Below are positions 25,354 through 34,007 of a DNA stretch of 64,000 nt, in pieces. The position numbers and the translations under genes are program-made. Position 1 is the stretch's first letter; every line of letters starts with the position of its first letter. Under the pieces are notes generated by a model, which made no database searches, was not told the origin of the DNA, and saw only the letters and a program-made list of their open reading frames with translations. Source of the stretch: Curvibacter microcysteis (GTDB taxonomy: Bacteria > Pseudomonadota > Gammaproteobacteria > Burkholderiales > Burkholderiaceae_C); contig NZ_JAQSIO010000001.1 in NCBI RefSeq assembly GCF_028649455.1, positions 248,001 through 312,000 of the forward strand. The letters are read 5' to 3'.

Positions 25354-26628
25354 TCAGGCGGTCATCAGTTTTTTCCACTGCTGGTAGGCAGCGCGCATGC
25401 CGGTTTCGGCGCTCACATCACCCGCCACACCGTCGGCGGTCTTCTTTTCGGCGGGCAGGCCCCGGTTGAGCAGCACCCACAAGTCACGTCCGGCCTGGGC
25501 GCCGGCTTGCACCCGTTCCCACGCTTCCGAGTCGTCCGGCGTACCAAAGCCCATGGGGCCCTGGAAGTGCTCGTGCATGCGCAGGCGAGCGCGGTTGCCA
25601 GCTGGAGGGCCTCCGTCCATCAGGATCACGCTGTGATGGATTTCGGTTTCGTTGACCGATATCGGTTGCAAGACCCGAAAGAAGGCCATAGAGCAGGCAA
25701 TGTTGGGGAACAGGTTCAGGTTGAAGCCCGAGCCACCCACGGCGCGTACGATCTGTCGCACCTTGGCTTCCTCATGGCCTTCGGCACGCAGTGCTTCGGC
25801 CAAATCGGTGTAGCGATCGGGGATGGGTCTCTCCAGGTCTGCTTCCAGGTCAATCAGGTCGGGAATCATCACCATCACGCTGTGGCCATTGCCCAGGTCT
25901 TCGACATAGCCCTTGCCGCCCACGAAGTCGAGCATCTCTTCGGTCTGCTTGTCCACGGAGTGAAGAAACGAACGATGCACCAAGGGGAAGTGGTAGGCGT
26001 CGGTGGTGTTTTCCAGTTGGATCTTCCAATTGCCTGGAAATTTGAAGCGATGCTCGCCACCGACCTTGATCGGAAAGCTGCCGCCTTGCTTCATGAACAG
26101 GTCCATCCACTTTTTGGCCGGGCCCAGGTAGTCGCTCAGGGGTTCAATGTCGTCCTTGAAGGTGGCGAACACCATGCCGGCGTATTCCTCGACACGCAGG
26201 TTCACCAGCGGGTGTTCCGCCTTGTCGAGAATGTCGCCATAGCTTTCTGGGTGGGGCACGCCCCGCAGGCTGCCATCCAGCGCATAGCTCCAGCCGTGGT
26301 AAGGGCAGACGAAGGTGTTGGCCTTGCCTTTCTTGTGTTCACACACCGTGGCAGCGCGGTGGCGGCAGCGGTTGAGCAGCACACGCACCTGCTTTTTGCG
26401 GTCGCGGACCACGATGACGGGCTCCTTGCCTACCCAGTGGGTCTTGTAGCTGCCCACATCGGGCACCTCGCTGACGTGCGCCACCCATACCCAGGTGTTG
26501 CGAAAGACTTTCTCCATTTCGTCTTCAAAGATGGATGGGTCGGTGTACAGCGAGGTGTGGACCTTGTCGGACTGCACCAGTTCGCTGACGGGGCGGTGGA
26601 AATGAATCGGTTGAGCAGGAGCATTCAT
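25354..26628 (-). CDS. iacC: Rieske dioxygenase large subunit of the IAA pathway
   Basis: A 424-residue Rieske oxygenase alpha subunit. Rieske ligands are Cys88, His90, Cys108 and His111; the mononuclear iron site has Asp210, His213 and His218 ('NTTDAYHFPLVH'). In known iac loci IacC/IacD, with reductase IacF, catalyses the last step that gives catechol. ATG 26628 is chosen over the frame reaching 26691, which would overlap the upstream gene. Clearly distinct from AntA in the same window. Confidence 0.92.
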   Translation of the reverse strand: MNAPAQPIHFHRPVSELVQSDKVHTSLYTDPSIFEDEMEKVFRNTWVWVAHVSEVPDVGSYKTHWVGKEPVIVVRDRKKQVRVLLNRCRHRAATVCEHKKGKANTFVCPYHGWSYALDGSLRGVPHPESYGDILDKAEHPLVNLRVEEYAGMVFATFKDDIEPLSDYLGPAKKWMDLFMKQGGSFPIKVGGEHRFKFPGNWKIQLENTTDAYHFPLVHRSFLHSVDKQTEEMLDFVGGKGYVEDLGNGHSVMVMIPDLIDLEADLERPIPDRYTDLAEALRAEGHEEAKVRQIVRAVGGSGFNLNLFPNIACSMAFFRVLQPISVNETEIHHSVILMDGGPPAGNRARLRMHEHFQGPMGFGTPDDSEAWERVQAGAQAGRDLWVLLNRGLPAEKKTADGVAGDVSAETGMRAAYQQWKKLMTA

Positions 26629-26645
26629 GGGGGTGCCTCTGTTAA

Positions 26646-27179
26646 TTAGTTGTCTTGGGAAGGAACTGGCAGCAGCGCGCTGCTGTTCCATGCACTGGTG
26701 GGTCGGCTGAAGAGGTTCTCTGTCTGGAACTGGGCGATGCGCCAGACGCCGTCTTCAGAGCGCAGCTTCAAGCTGAGTTGCGCGGCATTGAGGTGAGAGT
26801 TCTGGTCAGCGAAGGTCGATGTCTGCAACATCACCCAGCTCGCATCTGCGCTGAGGGCATCAGCCGACACGCCGATGGTTTCAGAACAGAGAAAGTGAAC
26901 GTTCAAGGCGAAGTGCGCCGGTGTCCGCATGTAGGTGCGGAACATGGCAGCAATCGCTTCACGCCCGCGGTGGCCACCAAAGCGGCCGGAATAGAGCGCC
27001 CCCCGGCCTTCCCAAGTGGCGTCTTCGGTGAAAAGGCCGGCCAGCTCCTGCAGCGGTGTCTTGGCGTTGAGCCGGTCGCACAGGGCCATGTAGCGGGTGA
27101 TGCAGGCGCGGATCAAGCCTTCGGCTTGAAGGCGTCGCACCTGCAGTTGCAGGTCGGCGATCTGCTGTTCTGGTGTCAT
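26646..27179 (-). CDS. iacI: SnoaL/NTF2-like protein of the IAA locus
   Basis: A 177-residue protein with a SnoaL-like (nuclear transport factor 2) fold: 'IRACITRYMALCDRLNAKTPLQELAGLFTEDATWEGRG', 'GREAIAAMF' and 'RSEDGVWRIAQF'. A coiled N-terminal segment (residues 3-22) precedes it. Its place between iacB and iacC matches iacI in iacABICDEFG-type loci; the biochemical role is not well defined. ATG 27179 is used because the upstream 25 codons overlap iacB. Confidence 0.75.
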   Translation of the reverse strand: MTPEQQIADLQLQVRRLQAEGLIRACITRYMALCDRLNAKTPLQELAGLFTEDATWEGRGALYSGRFGGHRGREAIAAMFRTYMRTPAHFALNVHFLCSETIGVSADALSADASWVMLQTSTFADQNSHLNAAQLSLKLRSEDGVWRIAQFQTENLFSRPTSAWNSSALLPVPSQDN

Positions 27180-27187
27180 CGGGATGC

Positions 27188-27562
27188 TCAAGCTGCGTAG
27201 GCCGGAATGCTCAGTTCGCGGCCCACGCGCGCTTCGACCTTGCAGTATTTCCACAGCTTGTAGGTGCCGTCACCCACACCGATGGTGCGAAACAGGTTGC
27301 AAGCCGCATGGACTGTCGCCAGGTCAGGCACGTCGGCCAGCACGTAGGTGGTCCAGGGCCAGCTCGTCGACGGCCCCACCATGGAGCGGTCGTCGTCGAG
27401 GTTGCCCAGAACCTTGACGCCTGGCAGGGCGGCGATGCCTTGCATCATCTGCACGAAGGCGCTCCAGATGTCCTTGGTTTCCGCCTGAGTCGCGTCGAAG
27501 AAGTTCTGGTTCACGCCAATGCAAAACAGGGTGCGCAGCGGAATTTGGGTGTCAGTGGTCAT
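27188..27562 (-). CDS. iacB: Small conserved protein of the IAA locus
   Basis: A 124-residue soluble protein ('RTLFCIGVNQNFFDATQAETKDIWSAFVQMMQ', 'WTTYVLADVPDLATVHAACNLFR', 'WKYCKVEARVGREL'). It looks like a dimeric alpha-beta barrel-type fold. Its position directly after iacA identifies it as IacB, a small protein conserved in iac loci whose exact reaction is not settled. The gaps to iacA and iacI are 29 and 8 bases, so it is co-transcribed. Confidence 0.75.
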   Translation of the reverse strand: MTTDTQIPLRTLFCIGVNQNFFDATQAETKDIWSAFVQMMQGIAALPGVKVLGNLDDDRSMVGPSTSWPWTTYVLADVPDLATVHAACNLFRTIGVGDGTYKLWKYCKVEARVGRELSIPAYAA

Positions 27563-27591
27563 GGTGGGTTCTCCTTGGCGATGGGGTCTGT

Positions 27592-28770
27592 TCAGAGGTA
27601 GCCCGGCAAGGGCTTGAGGCCGAACAACATGGCGCCGGCGTTTTGGTAGGTGATGTCGCCCATGAAGGCGTGCTGGGTCACGACCAGGCTGTCTTGAACC
27701 TGGGTGGACAGCGGGCAGCTGCGGTAGATGCCGGTCATGCCCGCCAGCATCTGCACGCTGCGGGTGACTTCAGCACCGGCGCGGGTGGCATGGGTGGACG
27801 ACAAGCGCAGCATGCTGATCTGTTCCTGGGTGGGTGTGTCCCCCTGCAGCAGCGTCTCCCACACCTCGTCCATGGCGTCGTAGAAGAAGGCGCGTGCGGC
27901 GCGCAGGCTGGCTTCAGCGCGTGCAATCTCCATTTGCACCTGCGGCCTGTCGGCGGTGCGGGGTGCGCCGGTAACTGAAATTCGGCCTGTGGCGAGGCCC
28001 TTCAGTTCTTCAATCGCACCGCGGGCAATGCCCAGCGAGACCACGCTCAACACCTGTGCCGCGAAGGACAGGCTGGGGTAACGGCAAATCGGGGCGTCCA
28101 GCGTGGATGCGCTGCCGCGCACGAAGGTCCATTCCTCGGGGACGATGACCTTGTCTACCACGATGTCGTGGCTGCCTGTACCTGTCAGACCGATGACGTC
28201 CCAAGTGGGGTCGATTCTTGCCTTGGTGATGGGCATCACGGCCAGTCGCGGCAGGGATTGGGTTGCGAGTCCCGTCGGTGCAATGCCGACACCTACGATG
28301 CTCGCCCCCATGCAACCGCTGGCAAAGCTCCAGCGGCCAGACACCTCAAAGCCGCCCTCTACGGCAGGGGCACTTTGGGGCGGGAAGACGCCCGCGCAGA
28401 ACACCACATCGGGTGAGGCTGCATACACCTTGCGCAGTGTTTCGATGGGCAGCGAGGCCAGATAGGTAATGCCCATGCCGAAGCTGGCCACCCAACCGGC
28501 AGAGCCGTCGGCCTGTGCGATGCGCTCCACTTTTTCGCAGAAATAGCGTGGTGAGCGTTCTTCTCCGCCCAAGGTGCGTGGCACCAGTGCTCGGTACAGA
28601 CCATGGTGTTTGAGGCTCTCAATGACGTCGGGCGCGATGAACTTTTGTTGGGCAAATTCAGCGCTGCGAGCACGGATATCAGACAGCAATTCGTCAAAGG
28701 ACGGGTGAGCAACACCATTGGATGGTGGTGGGCATGCCTGTGTGATGTGCTCGGGTTCTAGGGTCAGCAT
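27592..28770 (-). CDS. iacA: Flavin-dependent monooxygenase, acyl-CoA dehydrogenase fold (first IAA-oxidising enzyme)
   Basis: A 392-residue acyl-CoA dehydrogenase/HpaB-C-like flavoprotein: N-terminal helices, 'DGSAGWVASFGMGITYLASLP', 'VSGRWSFASGCMGAS', 'WDVIGLTGTGSHDIVVDKVIVPEEW', and a C-terminal helical domain. IacA proteins hydroxylate IAA and also oxidise indole; reduced flavin would come from IacG. ATG 28770 has GGAG 8 bases upstream. First gene of the operon; its promoter region holds a dyad (28801-28843). Confidence 0.9.
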   Translation of the reverse strand: MLTLEPEHITQACPPPSNGVAHPSFDELLSDIRARSAEFAQQKFIAPDVIESLKHHGLYRALVPRTLGGEERSPRYFCEKVERIAQADGSAGWVASFGMGITYLASLPIETLRKVYAASPDVVFCAGVFPPQSAPAVEGGFEVSGRWSFASGCMGASIVGVGIAPTGLATQSLPRLAVMPITKARIDPTWDVIGLTGTGSHDIVVDKVIVPEEWTFVRGSASTLDAPICRYPSLSFAAQVLSVVSLGIARGAIEELKGLATGRISVTGAPRTADRPQVQMEIARAEASLRAARAFFYDAMDEVWETLLQGDTPTQEQISMLRLSSTHATRAGAEVTRSVQMLAGMTGIYRSCPLSTQVQDSLVVTQHAFMGDITYQNAGAMLFGLKPLPGYL

Positions 28771-29132
28771 CGGGGTCTCCGGTAGTGAGGTTGCCGCGTT
28801 GAGAAATGACTTAACGCGTTGAAGCTATTTTTTAAGTTATCTCAAAACAACGTGAATTGGCAACTAATTTTTGAAACTTTTTCGGAGCCACGAATTGGAT
28901 GATGAGGATTTGACGATCTTGTTTTGTCCTTGAAGAGGGCGAAAATCAGTGTAAATACCTACTTTTTATGCAATTTCATCGATGGTTCACTCGGGATTCC
29001 CCTAGGTTGGGAAGTTGGCTTACCTATGTAACCTCGAAGATATGCATGAATTAGAACGTGAATTTGGCATAAAAAATCATGTCGAGCTTCACCGGAATTC
29101 AATCTTTTCACCCGTCCTATGAGAGGTACCCA
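28771..29132. promoter_or_regulatory. Divergent promoter region iacA / ABC importer with candidate IacR operator
   Basis: 362 AT-rich bases. On the minus strand TTGCCA (28858-28863) and GATAAC (28836-28841) with a 16-base spacer could be the iacA promoter. Just downstream lies the palindrome AACGCGTT (28813-28820), nested in an imperfect dyad: GAGAAATGACTTAA at 28801-28814 against TTAAGTTATCTC at 28832-28843. This is a sensible place for a MarR-type repressor. No protein-binding evidence can be read from sequence. Confidence 0.5.
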
Positions 29133-30287
29133 GTGGCCCTGAAAAACGTATTCCCCGGCTTGATAGCCGCCGCCGCAACCATGTGCTTTGCCGGCTGTGC
29201 GCTCGCCCAGATCAAAGTCGGTGTTGTGTCCTCGGCCAGCGGGCCGATTGCCCTGGTCGGCATTCCACAAAAGAACACCGTGGCGCTGTTGCCCAAAGAA
29301 GTCGCGGGCCAGAAGATCGAGTACTTTTCGCTCGACGACGCTTCCGATCCAACGGCTTCGGTCTCGGCAGTCAAGAAGCTCATCAATGAAGACAAGGTCG
29401 ATGCGCTCATCGGCCCCAGCGGTTCGCCCAACGCCATGGGAGTGATTCAGTTCGCTGCTGAAGCGGGAGTGCCCATGTTTGCTCCAGTTGGCACCTCAGC
29501 CGTGGTGCTGCCGATGACTGAGCAGAAGAAATGGGTTTTCAAGACCACTCAGAACGATGATCTGATCGCCCATGCGTTGGTAGACCATATGAAGGCCAGC
29601 GGAATCAAGAGCGTGAGCCTGATCGGCACGGCTGACCCGTATGGCGAGAACTGGATCAAGGTCATGACCGAGTTGCTCGGTGCAGCCAACATCAAGCTGG
29701 CAACTGTGGAAACCTTCCAGCGTCGTGATACCTCTGTCACTGCGCAGGCACTGAAGACCCTGGCTGCTCGCCCTGATGCCGTGCTCATCGCAGCACCTGG
29801 GAGTTCGGCCGTGCTGCCGCAGACGACGTTGTTCGACCAGGGCTACAAAGGCAAGTTCTACCAAACCCACGGCGCCGCGTTGGACGACTTCCTGAAATTG
29901 GGGGGGAAGAAGGTGGAGGGCACCATGCTGGCAGCCAGTGGCATGCTGGTGCTGAGCGAAATGCCAGCGACTAACCCGATCAAGGCGATCGCCACCAAAT
30001 ACGTCGCTGATTACGAACGGCTGTACGGCAGCAAGCCGGCCACATTCGGCGCGAATGTGTACGACGCTGGCCTGTTGCTACAAGCCGCCATTCCGGCCGC
30101 ACTGAAGAGGGGCAAGCCAGGCACTCCGGAATTCCGTTCCGCGCTGCGCGATGCGATCGAGCAGACCAAGGAGTTGGCGGCTACCCAAGGCGTTTACAAC
30201 ATGACGGCTGCAGACCATAGCGGCTTTGACAAACGCGGCCGCGAGCTCATCACGGTGAAGAACGGTCAGTGGGCCGCATTCAAGTAA
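29133..30287 (+). CDS. ABC transporter substrate-binding protein, Liv (branched-chain amino acid) type
   Basis: A 384-residue type I periplasmic binding protein. GTG 29133 is chosen because AGAGG lies 6 bases upstream and it gives a clean signal peptide ('LKNVFPGLIAAAATMCFAGCALA', cut before QIKVG); the ATG at 29079 has no ribosome site. The mature part ('IKVGVVSSASGPIALVGIPQ', 'DALIGPSGS', 'SVSLIGTADPYGENW') fits Liv-like proteins that in soil bacteria often bind aromatic acids. Starts an operon with permeases, ATPases and iacH, so IAA or a relative is the likely ligand. Confidence 0.88.
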   Translation: MALKNVFPGLIAAAATMCFAGCALAQIKVGVVSSASGPIALVGIPQKNTVALLPKEVAGQKIEYFSLDDASDPTASVSAVKKLINEDKVDALIGPSGSPNAMGVIQFAAEAGVPMFAPVGTSAVVLPMTEQKKWVFKTTQNDDLIAHALVDHMKASGIKSVSLIGTADPYGENWIKVMTELLGAANIKLATVETFQRRDTSVTAQALKTLAARPDAVLIAAPGSSAVLPQTTLFDQGYKGKFYQTHGAALDDFLKLGGKKVEGTMLAASGMLVLSEMPATNPIKAIATKYVADYERLYGSKPATFGANVYDAGLLLQAAIPAALKRGKPGTPEFRSALRDAIEQTKELAATQGVYNMTAADHSGFDKRGRELITVKNGQWAAFK

Positions 30288-30307
30288 GCAGTCGATAGCT
30301 GATCGTC

Positions 30308-31330
30308 ATGGATTCACAAATCGTTCTATTGCTGGGGCAGGATGGCCTCACGAGCGGCGCCATTTATGCGCTGCTCGCGCTGTCCATCGTGCTGGTCTTC
30401 AGCGTGACACGTGTGCTGCTGGTGCCACAGGGGGAATTCGTCACCTTCGGTGCGATGGCCATGGCTGGCATGCAGGCGGGGCAGTCCATCGCACTTGCGT
30501 GGCTGCTGCTGGCGCTGACTGTGGCTCGGACCGCAGGGGCCCTTTGGCGCAGACGTGAGTTGCCGGGCCCAGGCGACTGGATCATGCTGACCTATGCAGT
30601 GGCTCTGTGGGTGTTGCTGCGCCTCCTACCACTGCAAGCTTTGCCGATGGTGGTGCAGGCACTGCTGACGCTCGCACTCATAGTGCCCATGGGACCGTTG
30701 CTGTACGACATCGCCTTCAAGCCCATTGCGTCTGCGCACTCACTGGTCCTGCTGATCGTGTCCATTGCCCTGCATGGGGTGTTGGTGGGGCTGTCACTGC
30801 TGATGTTCGGCGCCGAGGGCGCACGCAGCGAGCCGTTTTCTGACGGGGGCCTGGGAATAGGACCGGTGGTCTTCAAGTCGCAGGCTCTCTGGGTCATTGC
30901 AACGTCCTTGCTGCTGATCGGCGCGCTCTATGTGTTCTTTGATCGCACGCTCTACGGCAAAGCATTGCGTGCGACTTCGGTGAACCGACTTGGCGCGGAA
31001 CTGATGGGCATTTCGCCAGAGTTCGCAGGCCAGCTCAGCTTTGGCCTGGCGGCCTTCATTGGTGCCCTGTCGGGCATTCTGATCGCGCCGCTGACCACGC
31101 TGTATTTCGACAGCGGCTTTCTGATCAGCCTCAAGGGCTTTGTCGGTGCAGTCACCGGTGGATTGCTGAGTTACCCGATCGCTGCGTTGGGCGCCACGTC
31201 GGTCGGCTTGGTCGAGTCCTTCTCGACATTCTGGGCAAGTGACTACAAGGAGGTGATCGTGTTCACACTGATCCTGCCATTCCTGATGTGGCGCTCTTTG
31301 ACAACCCGCCATTCTGAAGAGGACGCATGA
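30308..31330 (+). CDS. LivH-type ABC permease
   Basis: A 340-residue membrane protein of the branched-chain amino acid permease family. 'LTSGAIYALLALSIVLVFSVTRVLLVPQGEFVTFGAMAMAG' is the LivH N-terminal signature; 'LYGKALRATSVNRLGAELMGI' is the cytoplasmic coupling region and 'GALSGILIAPLTTLYFDSGFLISLKGFVGAVTGGL' follows. About eight helices. Its stop overlaps the next gene's ATG (ATGA), so translation is coupled. Confidence 0.92.
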   Translation: MDSQIVLLLGQDGLTSGAIYALLALSIVLVFSVTRVLLVPQGEFVTFGAMAMAGMQAGQSIALAWLLLALTVARTAGALWRRRELPGPGDWIMLTYAVALWVLLRLLPLQALPMVVQALLTLALIVPMGPLLYDIAFKPIASAHSLVLLIVSIALHGVLVGLSLLMFGAEGARSEPFSDGGLGIGPVVFKSQALWVIATSLLLIGALYVFFDRTLYGKALRATSVNRLGAELMGISPEFAGQLSFGLAAFIGALSGILIAPLTTLYFDSGFLISLKGFVGAVTGGLLSYPIAALGATSVGLVESFSTFWASDYKEVIVFTLILPFLMWRSLTTRHSEEDA

Positions 31331-33183
31331 GCGCTATTACTACCCCCACCCTCCAGCACGGCACGGCCCGTTGGCTTGGAGCCTCCCGCCTGCGAGGCAT
31401 CGGTTTGTCCCTCTTGGCGGTGGCTTTGTTGGCGCTGGTCCCCCTTTTGCCGAGCTTCTATGTCACCTTGTTCAACAACATCGGCCTGGCGGCACTGGTT
31501 GTGTTGGGTATCGTGCTGATGACCGGCGTGGCTGGCCTGACCAGCTTTGGCCAGGCCGCCTTTGTTGGCATCGGTGCCTACACAACGGCATGGCTGGCCA
31601 CCAGCACTGTGTTGCCAGGCTGGCTGGCCTGGGCAGGCGGCTCACCGCTGGCGGCGCTGCTGATCGGCACCTCCATCACGCTGTGTGTGGCTGGCCTGTT
31701 GGGGGCCATCACCTTGCGTTTGTCAGGCCACTACCTTCCTCTGGGCACCATTGCCTGGGGGATCGCCCTGTATTACTTGTTTGGCACCTTTCAATCTCTG
31801 GGGGGCCATTCAGGCCTGGCGAATCTGCCAGGATTGCGTCTGTTTGGTGTGGTGCTGGAGCGAGGCGAGCAGATCTTCTATCTCATCTGGTTGCTGGTGC
31901 TGCTTGGCGCGGTTGCCCTCCGAAACCTGCTGGACTCCCGTTCGGGGCGCGCCATTCGCGCCTTGAACGGAGGCCAGGCCATGGCTGCCTCCATGGGCGT
32001 GCACGTGTTTCGAGCCAAGTTAACGGCCTTCTTGTTGGCTGCCGCCATGGCGAGTGTGTCGGGTTGGCTCTATGTCTACACGCAGCGCTTTGTCAGTCCT
32101 ACCCCTTTCAGCATCAATGCCGGCATCGACTACCTGTTCATGGCCTTGATTGGCGGTGTCGGGCAATTGTGGGGAGCCATCGTGGGCGCCGGCCTGTTTG
32201 TGTTGGCAAAAAACGGCTTGGAGGACCTGTTGCCCAAGCTGTTCAGCAGCACCGGCAACTACGAGGCCATTGTGTTCGGGGCGCTCATCATCGGCCTGAT
32301 GCACCGAGCACCGGCCGGCGTGGCGGGGTGGTGCAGGGCGCATCTGGGGCCGCGCCGGGTCACCCCGACATGGACTGCCGAAACCAATGCCGAATCGCTT
32401 CCGCGCCGAGAGATGCCCAGCCGGGGCAGTGTGGTGATGAAGGCTCGTGGCCTCAGCCGGCGTTTCGGCGGCTTGGTCGCCAACAAGGAAATCAACCTGG
32501 AATTGCGTGCGGGTGAGGTCCTGGCGGTGATTGGCCCGAACGGTGCCGGTAAAAGTACGCTGTTCAATCTTCTCTCGTGCTGTGATGTGCCGACTTCCGG
32601 TGACATCGAATTCCTCGGCCAGCCCGTGCGGGGTTGGGATCCCCGCCGCATCGCCGCGGCCGGTCTGGCACGCACGTTCCAGCACGTGAAGTTGCTCCCC
32701 AAGATGAGTGTGTTGGAGAACGTGGCCCTTGGTGCGCACCTGCGGGGTCGCCAAGGCTTGCTGGCCAGCGTCATGAGATTGGACCGCCGTGAAGAGGCCC
32801 GCTTGCTGGCTGAAGCTCGCCGTCAGTTGGAGCGCGTGGGACTGGGCGCCCATCTCGCCGCGGAGGCTGGCAGCCTGTCTTTGGGCCAACAGCGCTTGCT
32901 GGAAATCGCCCGTGCCCTTTGCTGCGATCCTTGTGTGCTGCTGCTTGACGAGCCCGCAGCAGGTTTGCGTCATGGCGAAAAGCAGGCGCTGGGCGCGTTG
33001 CTGCAGAAGTTGCGCGAAGAAGGCATGACGGTGCTGCTGGTCGAGCACGACATGGACTTCGTCATGAACTTGGTTGATCGCGTGGCGGTGGTGGTGTTCG
33101 GCGACAAGATCGTCGAAGGCCTGCCCGCTGAAGTCCAATCGGACCCAAGAGTCCTTGAAGCCTATTTGGGAGTTGCCTTGTGA
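31327..33183 (+). CDS. LivM-LivG fusion: ABC permease joined to ATPase
   Basis: A 618-residue fusion. Residues 1-335 are a LivM-type permease ('GLTSFGQAAFVGIGAYTTAWLA', 'GHYLPLGTIAWGIALYYLF'). After a linker, residues 370-618 are a LivG-type ATPase with Walker A GPNGAGKST (about 402), signature LSLGQQR and Walker B LLLDEP. Overlaps its neighbours by 4 bases on both sides. Such fusions are known in Burkholderiales Liv systems; one polypeptide thus gives half of the transporter core. Confidence 0.92.
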   Translation: MSAITTPTLQHGTARWLGASRLRGIGLSLLAVALLALVPLLPSFYVTLFNNIGLAALVVLGIVLMTGVAGLTSFGQAAFVGIGAYTTAWLATSTVLPGWLAWAGGSPLAALLIGTSITLCVAGLLGAITLRLSGHYLPLGTIAWGIALYYLFGTFQSLGGHSGLANLPGLRLFGVVLERGEQIFYLIWLLVLLGAVALRNLLDSRSGRAIRALNGGQAMAASMGVHVFRAKLTAFLLAAAMASVSGWLYVYTQRFVSPTPFSINAGIDYLFMALIGGVGQLWGAIVGAGLFVLAKNGLEDLLPKLFSSTGNYEAIVFGALIIGLMHRAPAGVAGWCRAHLGPRRVTPTWTAETNAESLPRREMPSRGSVVMKARGLSRRFGGLVANKEINLELRAGEVLAVIGPNGAGKSTLFNLLSCCDVPTSGDIEFLGQPVRGWDPRRIAAAGLARTFQHVKLLPKMSVLENVALGAHLRGRQGLLASVMRLDRREEARLLAEARRQLERVGLGAHLAAEAGSLSLGQQRLLEIARALCCDPCVLLLDEPAAGLRHGEKQALGALLQKLREEGMTVLLVEHDMDFVMNLVDRVAVVVFGDKIVEGLPAEVQSDPRVLEAYLGVAL

Positions 33184-33971
33184 ATGCCGTACTTAAACCA
33201 GGGGTGGTCGAACCACCGCTGTTGCTCGATGTGTCCGATCTGCATGTGAGCTACGGCAAGATCAACGCGGTCACCGGGGTCTCGTTGCAGGTGAGACAGG
33301 GCCAGATCGTCACCGTGGTGGGGCCCAATGGCGCGGGCAAGACCACGCTGATGTCGGCCATCATGGGGGTTCTACCTTCCAGCGGGCGCATCGCCGTGTC
33401 GGATGGGGCCGGCGCGTGCAGAGATGAAGGGCCGGGCATCGCTAGCCGAGTGTGCAGCGGCATCGGCCTGGTGCCCGAGACCCGAGCCCTGTTCTCCAGC
33501 ATGTCGATCGAGGACAACCTGAGACTTGGCGCCTTCCGGTTTCGCAAAGAGCCCAAGGCCCGGCATGCCGATGCCTTGGACGAGGTTTTCACGCTGTTTC
33601 CTCGCCTGAAAGAGCGCCGCCAGCAGGAGGCCTCGACGCTCTCTGGTGGCGAGCGCCAGATGCTGGCTCTGGGGCGCGCGCTGATGGGCCGTCCCCGTCT
33701 GCTCATGCTCGACGAGCCCAGTCTGGGTTTGGCACCACTGATCGTGCGCGAGATCTTCCGCATCCTCACACGCCTGCGTGAGCAGGGCGTCTCGATCCTG
33801 CTGGTGGAGCAGAACGCGCTGGCCGCACTCAAGATTGCTGACTACGCCTATGTGTTGGAGTTGGGACAAGTGGCGATGGAGGGCCCCGCTGAAGCTGTCG
33901 CCGCCGATCCACGGGTGGTCCAAGCCTACCTCGGTAGTCAGGCGAAGCATCAAGCGATGTTGAGCTCTTGA
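33180..33971 (+). CDS. LivF-type ABC ATPase
   Basis: A 263-residue ATPase: Walker A GPNGAGKTT near residue 44, signature LSGGERQ, Walker B LLMLDEPSLGL and a switch His region ('LLVEQNALAALKIADYAYVLELG'). It starts with GTG at 33180 overlapping the stop of the LivMG gene (GTGA). Together with the LivG half of the fusion it forms the ATPase pair of the importer. Confidence 0.93.
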   Translation: MNAVLKPGVVEPPLLLDVSDLHVSYGKINAVTGVSLQVRQGQIVTVVGPNGAGKTTLMSAIMGVLPSSGRIAVSDGAGACRDEGPGIASRVCSGIGLVPETRALFSSMSIEDNLRLGAFRFRKEPKARHADALDEVFTLFPRLKERRQQEASTLSGGERQMLALGRALMGRPRLLMLDEPSLGLAPLIVREIFRILTRLREQGVSILLVEQNALAALKIADYAYVLELGQVAMEGPAEAVAADPRVVQAYLGSQAKHQAMLSS

Positions 33972-34007
33972 TATCTCAACTTGTACAGTTTTAGTTTTCA
34001 TTCAAAC

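Noticed and set aside
24919-26649. Very long plus-strand open frame (576 codons) opposite iacC/iacD
   Set aside because: Antisense to two clearly real dioxygenase genes; its translation is rich in His/Gly/Val and has no domain. A GC-codon artefact.
32020-33138. Minus-strand open frame opposite the LivMG ATPase
   Set aside because: Antisense shadow; the real gene has Walker A, signature and Walker B motifs.
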